Assembly (NCBI GenBank): GCA_945862315.1
Contig: CAMAXW010000011.1
Span: 1 to 32,000, forward strand
Reading direction: 5' to 3'
DNA: 32,000 nucleotides
Origin: Klebsiella pneumoniae
GTDB taxonomy: Bacteria; Pseudomonadota; Gammaproteobacteria; Ga0077536
Part shown: positions 9,951 to 19,933 of the stretch, in pieces
Layout of the letters: every line of letters begins with the position of its first letter
Position numbering within the stretch: position 1 is the first letter of the stretch
Notes under the pieces: model-generated
The model's input: the letters and a program-made list of their open reading frames with translations, nothing else
Databases searched by the model: none
What the model was told of the DNA's origin: nothing
Translations under genes and position numbers: made by a program

Positions 9951-11839
9951 GGGCGTGTGCCCGTGGTCGTACGGCGATGCCGGAAGAGGCTGGCCGCCAC
10001 CGCAAAAATAGCCAGTAACAGCGGAATAAGCCCAATATTGATGGCCTTCAGCCAGGTCCCCAGCTGCTCGATATTGCGACCTAAGTCATGCTGCACGGCG
10101 CGTAATTCCTTGCGCGTCTTAATTTGCTCACTCCGAAACAACTCAATTTCCTGACGCTGCTCGGCGGACAACAGGGCTTCACCGCCGGCTTCTGGCCGCA
10201 GTTTGAGTTCTTTCAGTTTCGCATCGGCTTCTTTGAGCTTCGTTTGCAGGGCTTTCTCGCGATCGCGGAAATTCGCTTCGGCCTCCCGCTTGATGCGGTC
10301 TACCACTTCGAAGGGCCGGGCGTATTCGCCGCGGCTGCGCAGGCTGATGAGGTCGTCATTGCCACCTAAGTTGTCGACCGCGTTGATGAGGAAATCGCCG
10401 TTATTGGCGAACGGATTGGGCACTTGCGTACCCAGCACGCGTTCCATTCGGACCCAGAAGCGATCCGCGAGCACATCGGTGTCGGCAACGACGATGACCT
10501 GAATGCCTTGAGGCGCAGTTTTCAATGGCGCCACGCCAACCGGGGTGGTTTTTGAGTTGGCATCGGCCGGCGGGCCGTCCGGGAATGCGCTGTCAGCCGG
10601 GCCTGTCAGGCGAGCCGCCACGACGAGCGCGCCGCGGTCGGCCTTAAACCCTTCACGCAGGGCGTTAGGGTCGCGCACCATCACCACCGATTCCCGCGAT
10701 AACAGGCCGCTGTTGGGACTTGAAGACAGGAGGGGGGTGACCTGGGTTTTGGCTCCTTTGAGAGCTTCGATGAAACCCGCAGTACCCACATTGACACCCT
10801 GCAGATGGTTAGTGATGAAGTCCTCGTGATTGAGGCGATCGCCGTGCAGCTGCAACCAGGGCAGATAGTCGACTTCACGTGGGCCGCGTGCGCCGTCGAA
10901 ATTCACCCGCACGGCGGAATCGGGATCGCCCACCACGTGCTCAGCGTCGACTTTGATTCCCCAAGCGGCAAATAGTGGCTCGAAATTCGAATCGGTTTGC
11001 GGCATCGCCATCGGGTTTTGCGGGTCACGCTCAGGACGGTCTTCTTCGGCCAGTGGGTCAACGAATATCAGCGCCTTGCCGCCCCGGAGCACGAATTGGT
11101 CGATGGCAAACAGAGTTTTGACAGGTAGCGCTTTAGGATGCACGACCAGCAGGGTGTCGATTTTTTCATCGATGCTGGTGACATCGCGCGCCAGCGGTGC
11201 CAGATCAAAGAACTCTTTGAGCATATTGATGCTCACCCACGGCGCGGCGGTCGGGCCGCGCTCATCACGTTGGCCACCTTGGATGGGGAGATCGGAAATC
11301 ACCCCAATGACACGCTTTTCGGTGTTAGTGAGGGTGTAAACGAGCTTGGTAATTTCGTATTCGAGGGCGTCGGCGCGGTCGGGATTGAGAAAAGGAATGG
11401 GCACTTCGTCGTCGGTGCTGTTAGATCCCACCAAACCCAAATAACCCACTTCGCCGGCGGCGTTGATCGGCAGCTGTTCAATGCCATAACCCACGGCTTG
11501 GTCTTCGGCTTCCGAGAAAGGCTCGGGCTCGATCACCTCTAAGGTTATTTTGCCCTTGGCGGCCGCGACGTACTCTTGCAGCAGATCCCGCACCCGCCGG
11601 CCATAGGTCTGTAACTCCGGCGTGGCGGCGAACTGTCGTGCCGAGTAGTAGAAGCGCAGGGTGATGGGCTCTTCAAGTTTCGCCAGAATATTGCGGCTGC
11701 CGGGCGCTAGCGTGTAGAGGCGGTTTTGGGTTAAGTCCAAGCGCTGCGACGTCAACACCCCGTTGGCGATGATGTTGACACTCAGGAATAGCACCAGCGC
11801 TATCAAGAGGCTGGCAAGGCTGCGGGTTCTGGTATTCAT
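9947..11839 (-). CDS. GldG-like ABC transporter auxiliary protein
   Basis: This 630-residue protein matches the GldG family (ABC-type uncharacterised transport component). It has an N-terminal membrane helix (about residues 8-28) followed by the hallmark RLDLTQNRLYTLAPGSRNIL. A large extracytoplasmic domain resembles the beta-subunit-like ABC_transp_aux fold, with VIGVISDLPIQGG and FVLRGGKALIFVDPL. A charged coiled coil lies at about 525-590 (KALQTKLKEADAKLKELKL). A C-terminal membrane helix (GLIPLLLAIFAVAASLF) ends in a basic tail. GGAG precedes the ATG by about 8 bases. It lies 19 bases after the permease gene and overlaps the DUF4340 gene. In Flavobacterium, GldA, GldF and GldG support gliding, but no gliding genes are visible here, so the function is open. 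Confidence 0.88.
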   Translation of the reverse strand: MNTRTRSLASLLIALVLFLSVNIIANGVLTSQRLDLTQNRLYTLAPGSRNILAKLEEPITLRFYYSARQFAATPELQTYGRRVRDLLQEYVAAAKGKITLEVIEPEPFSEAEDQAVGYGIEQLPINAAGEVGYLGLVGSNSTDDEVPIPFLNPDRADALEYEITKLVYTLTNTEKRVIGVISDLPIQGGQRDERGPTAAPWVSINMLKEFFDLAPLARDVTSIDEKIDTLLVVHPKALPVKTLFAIDQFVLRGGKALIFVDPLAEEDRPERDPQNPMAMPQTDSNFEPLFAAWGIKVDAEHVVGDPDSAVRVNFDGARGPREVDYLPWLQLHGDRLNHEDFITNHLQGVNVGTAGFIEALKGAKTQVTPLLSSSPNSGLLSRESVVMVRDPNALREGFKADRGALVVAARLTGPADSAFPDGPPADANSKTTPVGVAPLKTAPQGIQVIVVADTDVLADRFWVRMERVLGTQVPNPFANNGDFLINAVDNLGGNDDLISLRSRGEYARPFEVVDRIKREAEANFRDREKALQTKLKEADAKLKELKLRPEAGGEALLSAEQRQEIELFRSEQIKTRKELRAVQHDLGRNIEQLGTWLKAINIGLIPLLLAIFAVAASLFRHRRTTTGTRP

Positions 11840-11858
11840 GGTTGCACTCCGCGCACGC

Positions 11859-12593
11859 TCAATTTCCCTTCTTGGCTTCGATCGCCAGCATGTTGGCGTA
11901 CAGCCAGAAGGCGATCAGAGAGACAAAGAAGATGATGTCGCGCAGGTCGATGACCCCTTTTTGAATAGAGTTGAAATGTGTGAGGAAGCTGAAAGATCCG
12001 ATGACATCCACGATAAATGGGGATGCCCAACCGCGGAAGAAATCCATCACCACCGGAAAGCCGCTCAGGTTGAAGGCAAAGCAGATGACAAAGCTGATGA
12101 CAAAAGCCACCACCTGATTGCTGGTGAGCGCAGAGATACAGGAGCCGATGGCGAGAAATCCACCGGCCATGAACAAGCTGCCTAAGTAACCAGCGGCGAT
12201 AATGGTGTTGTCTGGTTGCCCGAGATAATTGACGCTGAGCCAGACCGGGAAGGTGAGCGCGAGTGCGATCGCCGTAAAAGCCCAGGCCGCGAGAAATTTG
12301 CCGAGCACCGCTTCAAACAACGAAATTGGCAGCGTCATCAGCAGTTCTAAGGTGCCGTTTTTCCGTTCTTCTGACCACAGACGCATTGAGATGGCGGGAA
12401 TCAACAACATGTAGAGCCAAGGGTGATAACGGAAGAACGGCTCCAGATCAGCCTGGCCGCGCTCGTAAAACGAGCCGATGTAAAACGTGAACAGGCCGGT
12501 GAGGAACAGAAAAATAACGATAAAAACATAGGCTACCGGGGTGGCGAAATAGCCGCGAAACTCGCGCTGAAAAATAGTGAGCGTGCGATTCAT
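11859..12593 (-). CDS. ABC-2 type transporter permease (GldF-like)
   Basis: The 244-residue integral membrane protein has about six hydrophobic segments, beginning with YVFIVIFLFLTGLFTFYIG (residues 22-40). After the second segment comes the ABC-2 permease hallmark SEERKNGTLELLMTLP (74-89). Such permeases dimerise and pair with a separate ATPase. The start overlaps the ATPase stop by four bases (ATGA), indicating translational coupling in a fixed ratio. The substrate cannot be read from the sequence; GldF- and NosY-like permeases are the nearest families by eye. Confidence 0.9.
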   Translation of the reverse strand: MNRTLTIFQREFRGYFATPVAYVFIVIFLFLTGLFTFYIGSFYERGQADLEPFFRYHPWLYMLLIPAISMRLWSEERKNGTLELLMTLPISLFEAVLGKFLAAWAFTAIALALTFPVWLSVNYLGQPDNTIIAAGYLGSLFMAGGFLAIGSCISALTSNQVVAFVISFVICFAFNLSGFPVVMDFFRGWASPFIVDVIGSFSFLTHFNSIQKGVIDLRDIIFFVSLIAFWLYANMLAIEAKKGN

Positions 12594-13561
12594 GAGTGAG
12601 CCACCTCGCCGAGCGCGCCGGCGGTCGTTGTGATGTTGCGGAAGACTTCATCGAGATGGCCCGACTCCACATACAGTTCGTCCACCTGCCAGCCGTGTTG
12701 CCGCACCAACGCTTGCACCGGCTCAAACACCCGCGCGCCGTCGCGGGCCAACACGGTCATTTTTTGCTGACCGGCACTGACTGGCTTGCGTTCCACACGC
12801 GCCACCCCGGACACCGTGCTTAACATTGCCGCGATGGTCTCAGCCTGTTCGCTGGCCACGCTCAACGACACGGCATTGTGCCAGGCCGACTTGGCTTCTA
12901 ATTCGGCCGGCGTGCCCAAGAACAACAAACGGCCGCGCGCGATGATGGCCGCACGCGTACACACGGCGTCCACTTCTTCCAAGATATGGGTCGAGATGAT
13001 GATGGCTTTATGGGGTGCCATCTCCTTAATTAAGGCGCGGACTTCATGCTTCTGATTAGGGTCGAGACCATCGGTGGGCTCGTCGAGTATCAGCACTTCG
13101 GGGTCGTGGAGAATGGCCTGTGCTAAACCCACCCGTCGCTTAAAACCTTTGGACAGCGTCTCGATGCTTTGTTGCAAAACACCGCCCAAGTTGATTTTTT
13201 CAACCACTTCGCGGATTCGGGCGGCCTTGTGTTGGCCCTTGAGCCCCCGGATGTCGGCAATGAAGCTGAGAAAGCTGGCCGGGGTCATTTCACCGTAGGC
13301 CGGCGCGCCTTCCGGCAGGTAGCCGATGCACTTTTTGGCCGCGAGAGGGGCGCTCGCCACGTCATGCCCGCACACGCTGACCGAGCCGCCAGTGGGGGCC
13401 ATGAAACCGGTGATCATTTTCATGGTGGTCGACTTACCGGCGCCGTTTGGCCCCAGAAAGCCCAGCACTTCGCCGCGCTGGATGGCCAGCGAGACGCCGT
13501 CGACGGCCACTAGTGAGCCGAAGCGCTTACGCAAATCCCTGATGTCGATCAGGTTTTCCAT
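12590..13561 (-). CDS. ABC transporter ATP-binding protein (GldA-like)
   Basis: This is the cytosolic ATPase of the exporter. From the ATG at 13561 it has 323 residues. Walker A is GPNGAGKS (37-44). The Q-loop position has glutamate (YLPEGAPAYGEMT, 81-93), as in GldA-type ATPases. The signature is LSKGFKRRVG (136-145), Walker B is LILDEPTDGLDP (157-168) and the H-loop histidine is H192. An extra C-terminal domain of about 100 residues follows. An AAGGA site lies 9 bases before this ATG. The frame is open a further 59 codons upstream, but that part has no ABC features. It is the first gene of the four-gene operon. Confidence 0.93.
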   Translation of the reverse strand: MENLIDIRDLRKRFGSLVAVDGVSLAIQRGEVLGFLGPNGAGKSTTMKMITGFMAPTGGSVSVCGHDVASAPLAAKKCIGYLPEGAPAYGEMTPASFLSFIADIRGLKGQHKAARIREVVEKINLGGVLQQSIETLSKGFKRRVGLAQAILHDPEVLILDEPTDGLDPNQKHEVRALIKEMAPHKAIIISTHILEEVDAVCTRAAIIARGRLLFLGTPAELEAKSAWHNAVSLSVASEQAETIAAMLSTVSGVARVERKPVSAGQQKMTVLARDGARVFEPVQALVRQHGWQVDELYVESGHLDEVFRNITTTAGALGEVAHS

Positions 13562-13840
13562 AGATGATGTTCCTTGGAGCAAAGTTTTCGCGGCAGGGAG
13601 CGCGTAATGCTCACGATTGCCGAATGTAGAGGAGGAATCCGCCCCGACGCTCTGGCAGTGGCCGGTCACCGAGCGCGCGCCACTGTTCCACAGGGTCCTT
13701 AACCCGTCAACGTCGGCTGTGACCCGGCCAGCGGGCAAAAGTTTCTGCGGCGATGTGGCTTTCCCGCTTGGGTGCGGCCAGCGATTGGGATTATTCTGCG
13801 GCGTTCAGTCTGTCCCCGCACAACGGAACCCCTTCTCGCC
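13562..13840. other. Divergent intergenic region between the ABC operon and mnmG
   Basis: This 279-base region must hold the promoters of both flanking operons. The best plus-strand match is weak: TTGGGT at 13768-13773 and TATTCT at 13792-13797 with an 18-base spacer. No repeat, RNA gene or convincing short gene is seen, and mnmE is not here. Confidence 0.4.
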
Positions 13841-15739
13841 ATGCAACACCCTCAAAAATATGACGTCATCGTGGTGGGCGGCGGCCACGCAGGCACCGAA
13901 GCGGCGCTCGCCAGCGCCCGGCTCGGCGCGCGCACCCTGCTGCTCACTCACAGTATTGAGACCTTGGGCGCGATGTCCTGTAATCCAGCCATCGGCGGGA
14001 TTGGGAAGGGGCATCTGGTACGGGAAATCGATGCGCTGGGCGGCATCATGGGGGTGGCCGCCGACCACTGCGGCATCCATTTTCGGCGTCTTAACGCCAG
14101 CAAAGGGCCGGCAGTCCGCGCCACGCGAGCACAGATCGATCGGGCGCTGTATCGGGCTTTCATTCGCCAGCACTTGGAAAGCCAAGCCAATCTCGACTTA
14201 TTTCAGCAGGCGGTAGACGACCTCATCGTTGAAAACGGGCAGGTTACTGGCGTCATGACCCAAATGGGTCTGTGTTTCCAAGCACAGACCGTCGTGCTGA
14301 CGGTGGGCACTTTTTTGGCCGGCTTGGTGCACATCGGCGCGGCGCAATATCAGGCCGGTCGGGCTGGCGATCCCCCAGCCAATCGGCTTTCGGCCAGCCT
14401 ACGGGCGCTCGCGCTGCCCGTTGGACGCCTAAAAACGGGCACGCCGCCGCGCATCGATGGCAACTCCATCGATTTCTCGCGGCTGGCCAGCCAGCCAGGT
14501 GATGATCCCGCGCCGGTATTCTCTTTTATGGGCAGCGCCGCGCAGCATCCTCGGCAGACGGTTTGCCATATCACGCATACCAACGAGCAAACGCATGCCA
14601 TTATTCGGGGCGCGATCGATCGTTCGCCGATGTACAACGGGCAAATTGAGAGTACCGGGCCGCGCTACTGTCCCTCGATCGAAGACAAAGTGATGCGCTT
14701 TGCCGACCGCACGTCGCATCAGATTTTTATTGAGCCTGAAGGCCTTTCGACCGCCGAAATCTACCCAAACGGGATCTCCACCAGCCTGCCCTTTGATGTG
14801 CAATTGGCGCTGGTGCGCTCGATTGCGGGCTTTGAGCAGGCGCTCATTACCCGTCCGGGCTATGCCATTGAGTATGATTATTTCGACCCGCGGTCGATTC
14901 ATCCTTGGCTGGAAGCCCGCCAAATCCCCAACCTATTTTTTGCGGGCCAAATCAACGGAACGACCGGCTACGAGGAGGCGGCCGCGCAAGGTCTGGTGGC
15001 GGGCCTTAACGCAGCGCAGCGCGCCCTAGGGCGTCCGACCTGGTATCCGCGCCGGGACGAAGCGTATATCGGGGTGCTCATCGACGATTTGGTCACCCGC
15101 GGCACCAGTGAGCCGTATCGCATGTTTACCAGCCGCGCGGAATACCGTTTGCTCCTGCGCGAAGACAACGCCGACCTGCGACTGACCCCTACTGGGCGCG
15201 AACTCGGGCTCGTGGACGATGTGCGCTGGCGGCATTTCGAGCGCAAGCAGACGGCCTTCCACGCCGAACGTGCCCGGCTCGCTGCGCGTTGGCTGTCGCC
15301 CGACCGGCTAGACCCCGCGCTTGCCACCGCCATTCTTGGCCAGCCCCTGCGTAAAGATCAAAGCCTCGCCGACTTGTTGCGGCGGCCCGAAATGGACTAT
15401 CCCACCCTGATGACCTTGCCCGATGCGGGGCCAGGGGTCGCGGATCCGGAAGTCATCGAACAACTGGAGATCGATGCGCGTTACAGCGGCTATTTAGCCC
15501 GCCAACAGGCAGAAATCGACCGCAGCCAACGGCATTCCCATAGCGAATTTCCAGAGAATTTTGATTATCACGCGGTCAGCGGCCTTTCCAATGAGCTGGT
15601 GGCCAAGCTGTCCAGCTACCGGCCCCATACGCTGGGTCAGGCGGCGCGTATTGCGGGGGTGACGCCGGCGGCAGTGTCACTTTTGCTGGTCCACCTAAAG
15701 CGCCACGCGAACCCACAGGGGCTGCGCGATGTTGGCTGA
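13841..15739 (+). CDS. mnmG: tRNA uridine-5-carboxymethylaminomethyl modification enzyme MnmG (GidA)
   Basis: MnmG, with MnmE, installs the carboxymethylaminomethyl group at position 5 of the wobble uridine of several tRNAs, using FAD and methylene-tetrahydrofolate. The 632-residue protein opens with the FAD-binding loop [19 protein letters not shown] (11-29). It carries further family blocks: [44 protein letters not shown] and [17 protein letters not shown]. The C-terminal part, which contacts MnmE in the family, includes [19 protein letters not shown]. The start ATG at 13841 gives the family N-terminus; a longer frame from 13772 does not. The partner gene mnmE is not in the window. rsmG follows after 33 bases. 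Confidence 0.97.
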   Translation: MQHPQKYDVIVVGGGHAGTEAALASARLGARTLLLTHSIETLGAMSCNPAIGGIGKGHLVREIDALGGIMGVAADHCGIHFRRLNASKGPAVRATRAQIDRALYRAFIRQHLESQANLDLFQQAVDDLIVENGQVTGVMTQMGLCFQAQTVVLTVGTFLAGLVHIGAAQYQAGRAGDPPANRLSASLRALALPVGRLKTGTPPRIDGNSIDFSRLASQPGDDPAPVFSFMGSAAQHPRQTVCHITHTNEQTHAIIRGAIDRSPMYNGQIESTGPRYCPSIEDKVMRFADRTSHQIFIEPEGLSTAEIYPNGISTSLPFDVQLALVRSIAGFEQALITRPGYAIEYDYFDPRSIHPWLEARQIPNLFFAGQINGTTGYEEAAAQGLVAGLNAAQRALGRPTWYPRRDEAYIGVLIDDLVTRGTSEPYRMFTSRAEYRLLLREDNADLRLTPTGRELGLVDDVRWRHFERKQTAFHAERARLAARWLSPDRLDPALATAILGQPLRKDQSLADLLRRPEMDYPTLMTLPDAGPGVADPEVIEQLEIDARYSGYLARQQAEIDRSQRHSHSEFPENFDYHAVSGLSNELVAKLSSYRPHTLGQAARIAGVTPAAVSLLLVHLKRHANPQGLRDVG

Positions 15740-15772
15740 TAGCGCCTGGTCGGTGGCCGGGAACACCTCGCC

Positions 15773-16426
15773 TTGAGCGTCAGCGAGGCGCTGGCCGAGG
15801 TGGCTGCCGCACTGGACCAAACTCCCCCAGCCGGGGCGCTAGACCAACTCGCCGCCTACGCCGACCTCGTCGCGCGCTGGAACCGGCATGCCAATTTAAC
15901 GGGCGCGCAGACTGCGGCGGAGTTTGCTGGGAAATTTATCGCTGACGCGTTGGCCGTTGCGCCGCACGTGAGAGGCCCGCTGGTGGCGGACCTCGGCAGT
16001 GGTAATGGCGTGCCCGGCGTGGTGCTGGCCATTCTCCAACCAACGCACCAAGTGTTTTTGATTGAAGCGCGTGCGCGCCGTGCGCGTTTTCTCGAACAGG
16101 TGCGCATTGAACTGGGGCTTGCGAACATCGTGGTGGTCCACGATCGCATCGAAAACTGGCGCCCCGAAATACTGCCTGACAGCGTGGTTTGTCAGGCGGT
16201 AGGCAGCCTTGATTTTCTTCTGGAGGCCACCGCCGCGCTGCACTCAGACCGCTGCCAACTGCTGGCCTTGAAGGGCCGCGCGCCCGCCACCGAGATTGCG
16301 GCACTGGGTGCCGCCGCTGCCGCCTGCCAAGTCCTACGACTGGCGGTGCCCGGCTGGCAGGAGCGCCATCTGGTGGTCATCGATTGCGGCAAACTTCGGA
16401 GCGTTATGCCGGTGGGGGGAGCGTGA
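15773..16426 (+). CDS. rsmG: 16S rRNA (guanine-527-N7) methyltransferase RsmG (GidB)
   Basis: RsmG methylates G527 of 16S rRNA with S-adenosylmethionine. The 217-residue protein shows the SAM-binding loop VADLGSGNGVPGVVLAI (71-87), the acidic end of the next strand (VFLIEARARRARFLEQV) and the N-terminal RWNRHANLTG block typical of GidB. The only reasonable start is TTG at 15773. The upstream frame closes at a TAG at 15740 and offers no ATG or GTG. A weak GGGA lies about 10 bases before it. The gene is 33 bases after mnmG and leads into parA. Confidence 0.93.
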   Translation: MSVSEALAEVAAALDQTPPAGALDQLAAYADLVARWNRHANLTGAQTAAEFAGKFIADALAVAPHVRGPLVADLGSGNGVPGVVLAILQPTHQVFLIEARARRARFLEQVRIELGLANIVVVHDRIENWRPEILPDSVVCQAVGSLDFLLEATAALHSDRCQLLALKGRAPATEIAALGAAAAACQVLRLAVPGWQERHLVVIDCGKLRSVMPVGGA

Positions 16427-16434
16427 GCACTTTG

Positions 16435-16443
16435 TGCCATAAT
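16435..16443 (+). promoter_or_regulatory. Extended -10 promoter candidate for parAB
   Basis: TGC followed by CATAAT forms an extended -10 element just after the rsmG stop. No good -35 is present. Transcription would start near 16450, which argues against the GTG at 16455 as the parA start and for ATG 16500. Confidence 0.35.
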
Positions 16444-16499
16444 CGCCCGCCCTCGTGCTGGCGAAACGCACGTCCCCGGACGCCTTTAGCGGTACTCCA

Positions 16500-17318
16500 A
16501 TGTCGACAAACACCATGGCGATAGTGCTCGCAGTCGCAAATCAAAAAGGTGGCGTCGGTAAGACCACCACCAGCGTGAACTTAACGGCGTCGCTGGCAGC
16601 GGCCCGGCGCAAAGTGCTGCTCATCGATCTGGACCCGCAGGGCAATGCGACGATGGGCAGTGGGGTGGATAAGCGAACCCTAAAACTCTCTACCTACGAT
16701 GTCCTCATGGGCCACGCCAGCGTGGCTGAGGCCATCGTGCGCCCGCCCGACATGGCCTACGATCTGCTGCCCGCCAATAGCGATCTCACCGGGGCGGAAG
16801 TCGGTTTGCTGGATGAGTTGGCGCGCGAAATGCGCTTAAAGTCGGCCTTGGAAACCGTGCGTGGTGGCTATACCCACGTGCTGATCGATTGCCCACCCTC
16901 ACTGAGCATGTTGACCGTGAACGCACTGGTGGCCGCTGACGCGGTCGTTATCCCCACGCAGTGCGAGTATTACGCCTTGGAGGGTATTTCCGCTTTGCTC
17001 CAGACTATCGAAAAAATTCGTCGCGTTCTCAATCCAAAACTCAGCATCGATGGCTTTCTTCGTACCATGTACGACCCTCGAAATAATCTGGCTAATCAAG
17101 TGTCTCAGCAGTTACTCCAGCATTTTGGTGACAAGGTTTACCGCACCATCATTCCGCGTAATGTGCGCCTGGCGGAGGCCCCTAGCCACGGGTTGCCAGC
17201 GCTGCTCTACGACAAATCATCTGCTGGCGCGTTGGCCTATTTGGCCTTGGCGGGTGAAATGCTCAGACGCGATGAGGCCGTGTTGGCGGCTGCGGGCGAC
17301 GCGGGAGCATTGCCGTGA
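16500..17318 (+). CDS. parA: Chromosome partitioning ATPase ParA (Soj)
   Basis: ParA is the ATPase of the chromosomal partition system; it binds DNA non-specifically and is driven by ParB-parS. The deviant Walker A KGGVGKTT is at residues 16-23, with the signature lysine in KGGVGK. LLIDLDPQGNAT is the A' motif and HVLIDCPPSLSML holds Walker B. The chosen ATG gives 272 residues. ATG 16515 (MAIVLAVANQKGG) is an equally possible start; neither has a clear ribosome-binding site. The stop overlaps the parB start by four bases. Its place after rsmG is the standard chromosomal one, unlike plasmid parA genes. Confidence 0.95.
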   Translation: MSTNTMAIVLAVANQKGGVGKTTTSVNLTASLAAARRKVLLIDLDPQGNATMGSGVDKRTLKLSTYDVLMGHASVAEAIVRPPDMAYDLLPANSDLTGAEVGLLDELAREMRLKSALETVRGGYTHVLIDCPPSLSMLTVNALVAADAVVIPTQCEYYALEGISALLQTIEKIRRVLNPKLSIDGFLRTMYDPRNNLANQVSQQLLQHFGDKVYRTIIPRNVRLAEAPSHGLPALLYDKSSAGALAYLALAGEMLRRDEAVLAAAGDAGALP

Positions 17319-18184
17319 GCAAAAAAAGGGCGCTCGGCCGCGGGCTAGATGCGCTGCTAGGGGTGGCGCACGATGAGCCAAATCCGGTGACGGTGACCGC
17401 TAACGGCGACCGGCTACTCAACATTCCCATCGACCTCATCCAGCGTGGACGCTACCAACCGCGCTTGGACATCAAGCCCGAAGCCCTCGAAGAACTTGCC
17501 GCCTCCATTCGCGCGCAGGGCGTGGTGCAGCCGGTGGTCGTGCGACCGTTGCCGGATTCCTCTCGTTACGAACTGGTGGCTGGCGAGCGGCGCTGGCGCG
17601 CAGCGCAGCTTGCGGGTCTGCACGAACTGCCCGCGCTCGTCAAAATCATTTCCGACAAAGCGGTCATGAGCATCGCGCTCATTGAGAACATTCAACGTGA
17701 GCAGCTCAATCCTATCGAGGAGGCGCTCGCGCTCCAGCGCCTGATCACGGAATTCGAAATGACCCACCAAGAAGTGGCAGAAGCCATCGGACGGTCGCGC
17801 GCGGCGGTGTCCAATCTGCTCCGCTTGTTAGATCTCGGTGCCCAGGCACGCTCGCTGCTGGAGGGCGGCGCATTGGAAATGGGCCACGCCCGTGCGCTGT
17901 TGGCGCTTCCGGCACCGGCGCAGGGCCTGCTTGCCGCGCGGGTTGCCAGCGAGGGGCTGTCGGTACGCGCCACCGAAAGCCTCGTCAGAGCCTTGGCCAA
18001 GCCTGCCCCCAGCCCGCCGCCGGTCACGCGCGCCGACCCCAACGTGGCGCAATTAGAAATCCATCTCGCCGAGCGCTTAGGGGCCGCGGTGTCCATTCGG
18101 CCGGGCCGCGCGGGCAAAGGCACGCTGGTTATTCACTACGGATCGCTGGATGAATTAGATGGCATTCTTGCGCACATCCAATAA
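17315..18184 (+). CDS. parB: Chromosome partitioning protein ParB (Spo0J)
   Basis: ParB binds parS sites near the origin and spreads as a CTP-dependent clamp. The 289-residue protein has an N-terminal tail beginning KKRALGRGLDALLG, which in the family contacts ParA. The CTP-binding domain has VQPVVVRPL, LVAGERRWRAAQLAG and the ENIQREQLNPIEEA box. A helix-turn-helix follows at about 148-172 (HQEVAEAIGRSRAAVSNLL). A C-terminal dimerisation domain comes after a proline-rich linker (PAPSPPPV). The start is a GTG overlapping the parA stop (GTGA). I found no full parS site in the window. Confidence 0.95.
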   Translation: MSKKRALGRGLDALLGVAHDEPNPVTVTANGDRLLNIPIDLIQRGRYQPRLDIKPEALEELAASIRAQGVVQPVVVRPLPDSSRYELVAGERRWRAAQLAGLHELPALVKIISDKAVMSIALIENIQREQLNPIEEALALQRLITEFEMTHQEVAEAIGRSRAAVSNLLRLLDLGAQARSLLEGGALEMGHARALLALPAPAQGLLAARVASEGLSVRATESLVRALAKPAPSPPPVTRADPNVAQLEIHLAERLGAAVSIRPGRAGKGTLVIHYGSLDELDGILAHIQ

Positions 18185-18230
18185 TCCAAGGGCTGCGGGC
18201 TGGTTGTGGTGCGATCCCGTCAATTTTCAA

Positions 18231-18260
18231 TTGACGTCCGCCGCCAAAAGTTCTTACAAT
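18231..18260 (+). promoter_or_regulatory. Sigma-70 promoter of the ATP synthase operon
   Basis: A -35 TTGACG (18231-18236) and a -10 TACAAT (18255-18260) are separated by 18 bases, each one mismatch from consensus. Transcription would start near 18267. A short self-complementary stretch, CAATTTTCAATTG (18221-18233), overlaps the -35. Confidence 0.65.
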
Positions 18261-18309
18261 CCGCGCGCTCCCAGAAATGGTGCGCTGCGAGGCGCACATC
18301 GAGCCGCTT

Positions 18310-18693
18310 GTGAACCGTAGTACCGGCGTTTGGTTTGCGGTTCTGACCAAAACCTTCGCCCTACAGGTCATCACGGTCGGCACGCTGGCGGGGCTCTGTG
18401 CATTAGGCGCGGGTACGCACGCCGGATTAGCCTGCATAATGGGTGGCGCTGCAATTGCCATTCCCAACCTGATGGTGGGCTGCGGGCTGATGGCACGCTC
18501 CCAACTGACGGGTGAGGTTAGCGCCGCGGCGCTACTGGGCGCCGAGATGGGCAAACTTCTGCTCATTGGTACCGCCTTTTACCTGAGCGCCCGTGGCCTT
18601 GGCCCCAAAGGGGCTTGGCTGAGCTATTTGGGTGGTGCGCTCGTGGCACTGAAGGCGCAATGGTTAGCGCTCTGGTTTACTAGAAATTCTTAA
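18310..18693 (+). CDS. atpI: ATP synthase subunit I (assembly factor)
   Basis: AtpI is a small inner-membrane protein that helps assemble the c-ring of F1Fo ATP synthase. Four hydrophobic segments can be seen, including LQVITVGTLAGLCALGAG, GGAAIAIPNLMVGCGL and LLIGTAFYLSA. I prefer the GTG at 18310 (127 residues, the usual length). An ATG at 18277 would add 11 unlike residues and would lie only about 10 bases after the predicted transcription start. It is the first gene of the atp operon, 50 bases before atpB. Sequence conservation in this family is low, so the call rests partly on position. Confidence 0.85.
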   Translation: MNRSTGVWFAVLTKTFALQVITVGTLAGLCALGAGTHAGLACIMGGAAIAIPNLMVGCGLMARSQLTGEVSAAALLGAEMGKLLLIGTAFYLSARGLGPKGAWLSYLGGALVALKAQWLALWFTRNS

Positions 18694-18743
18694 AGGCTCC
18701 AGTGCCTCAACCGCCTAACGGAAACGACTAGACGAAATCGAGT

Positions 18744-19891
<1,148 letters not shown>

Positions 19892-19933
19892 GCTAGCCAT
19901 CAGCGCCACGCCTAGCAACGGAATCCGCTCAAC

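Noticed and set aside
13562-13738. 59-codon N-terminal extension of the ABC ATPase
   Set aside because: It has no ABC features, and a good Shine-Dalgarno site precedes the ATG at 13561.
13772-13840. Upstream extension of mnmG
   Set aside because: The family N-terminus begins at the ATG at 13841, directly before the FAD-binding motif; the extra residues are not family-like.
16455-16499. GTG start of parA at 16455
   Set aside because: The extended -10 at 16435-16443 would put the transcript start almost at this codon, and the added residues are not ParA-like.
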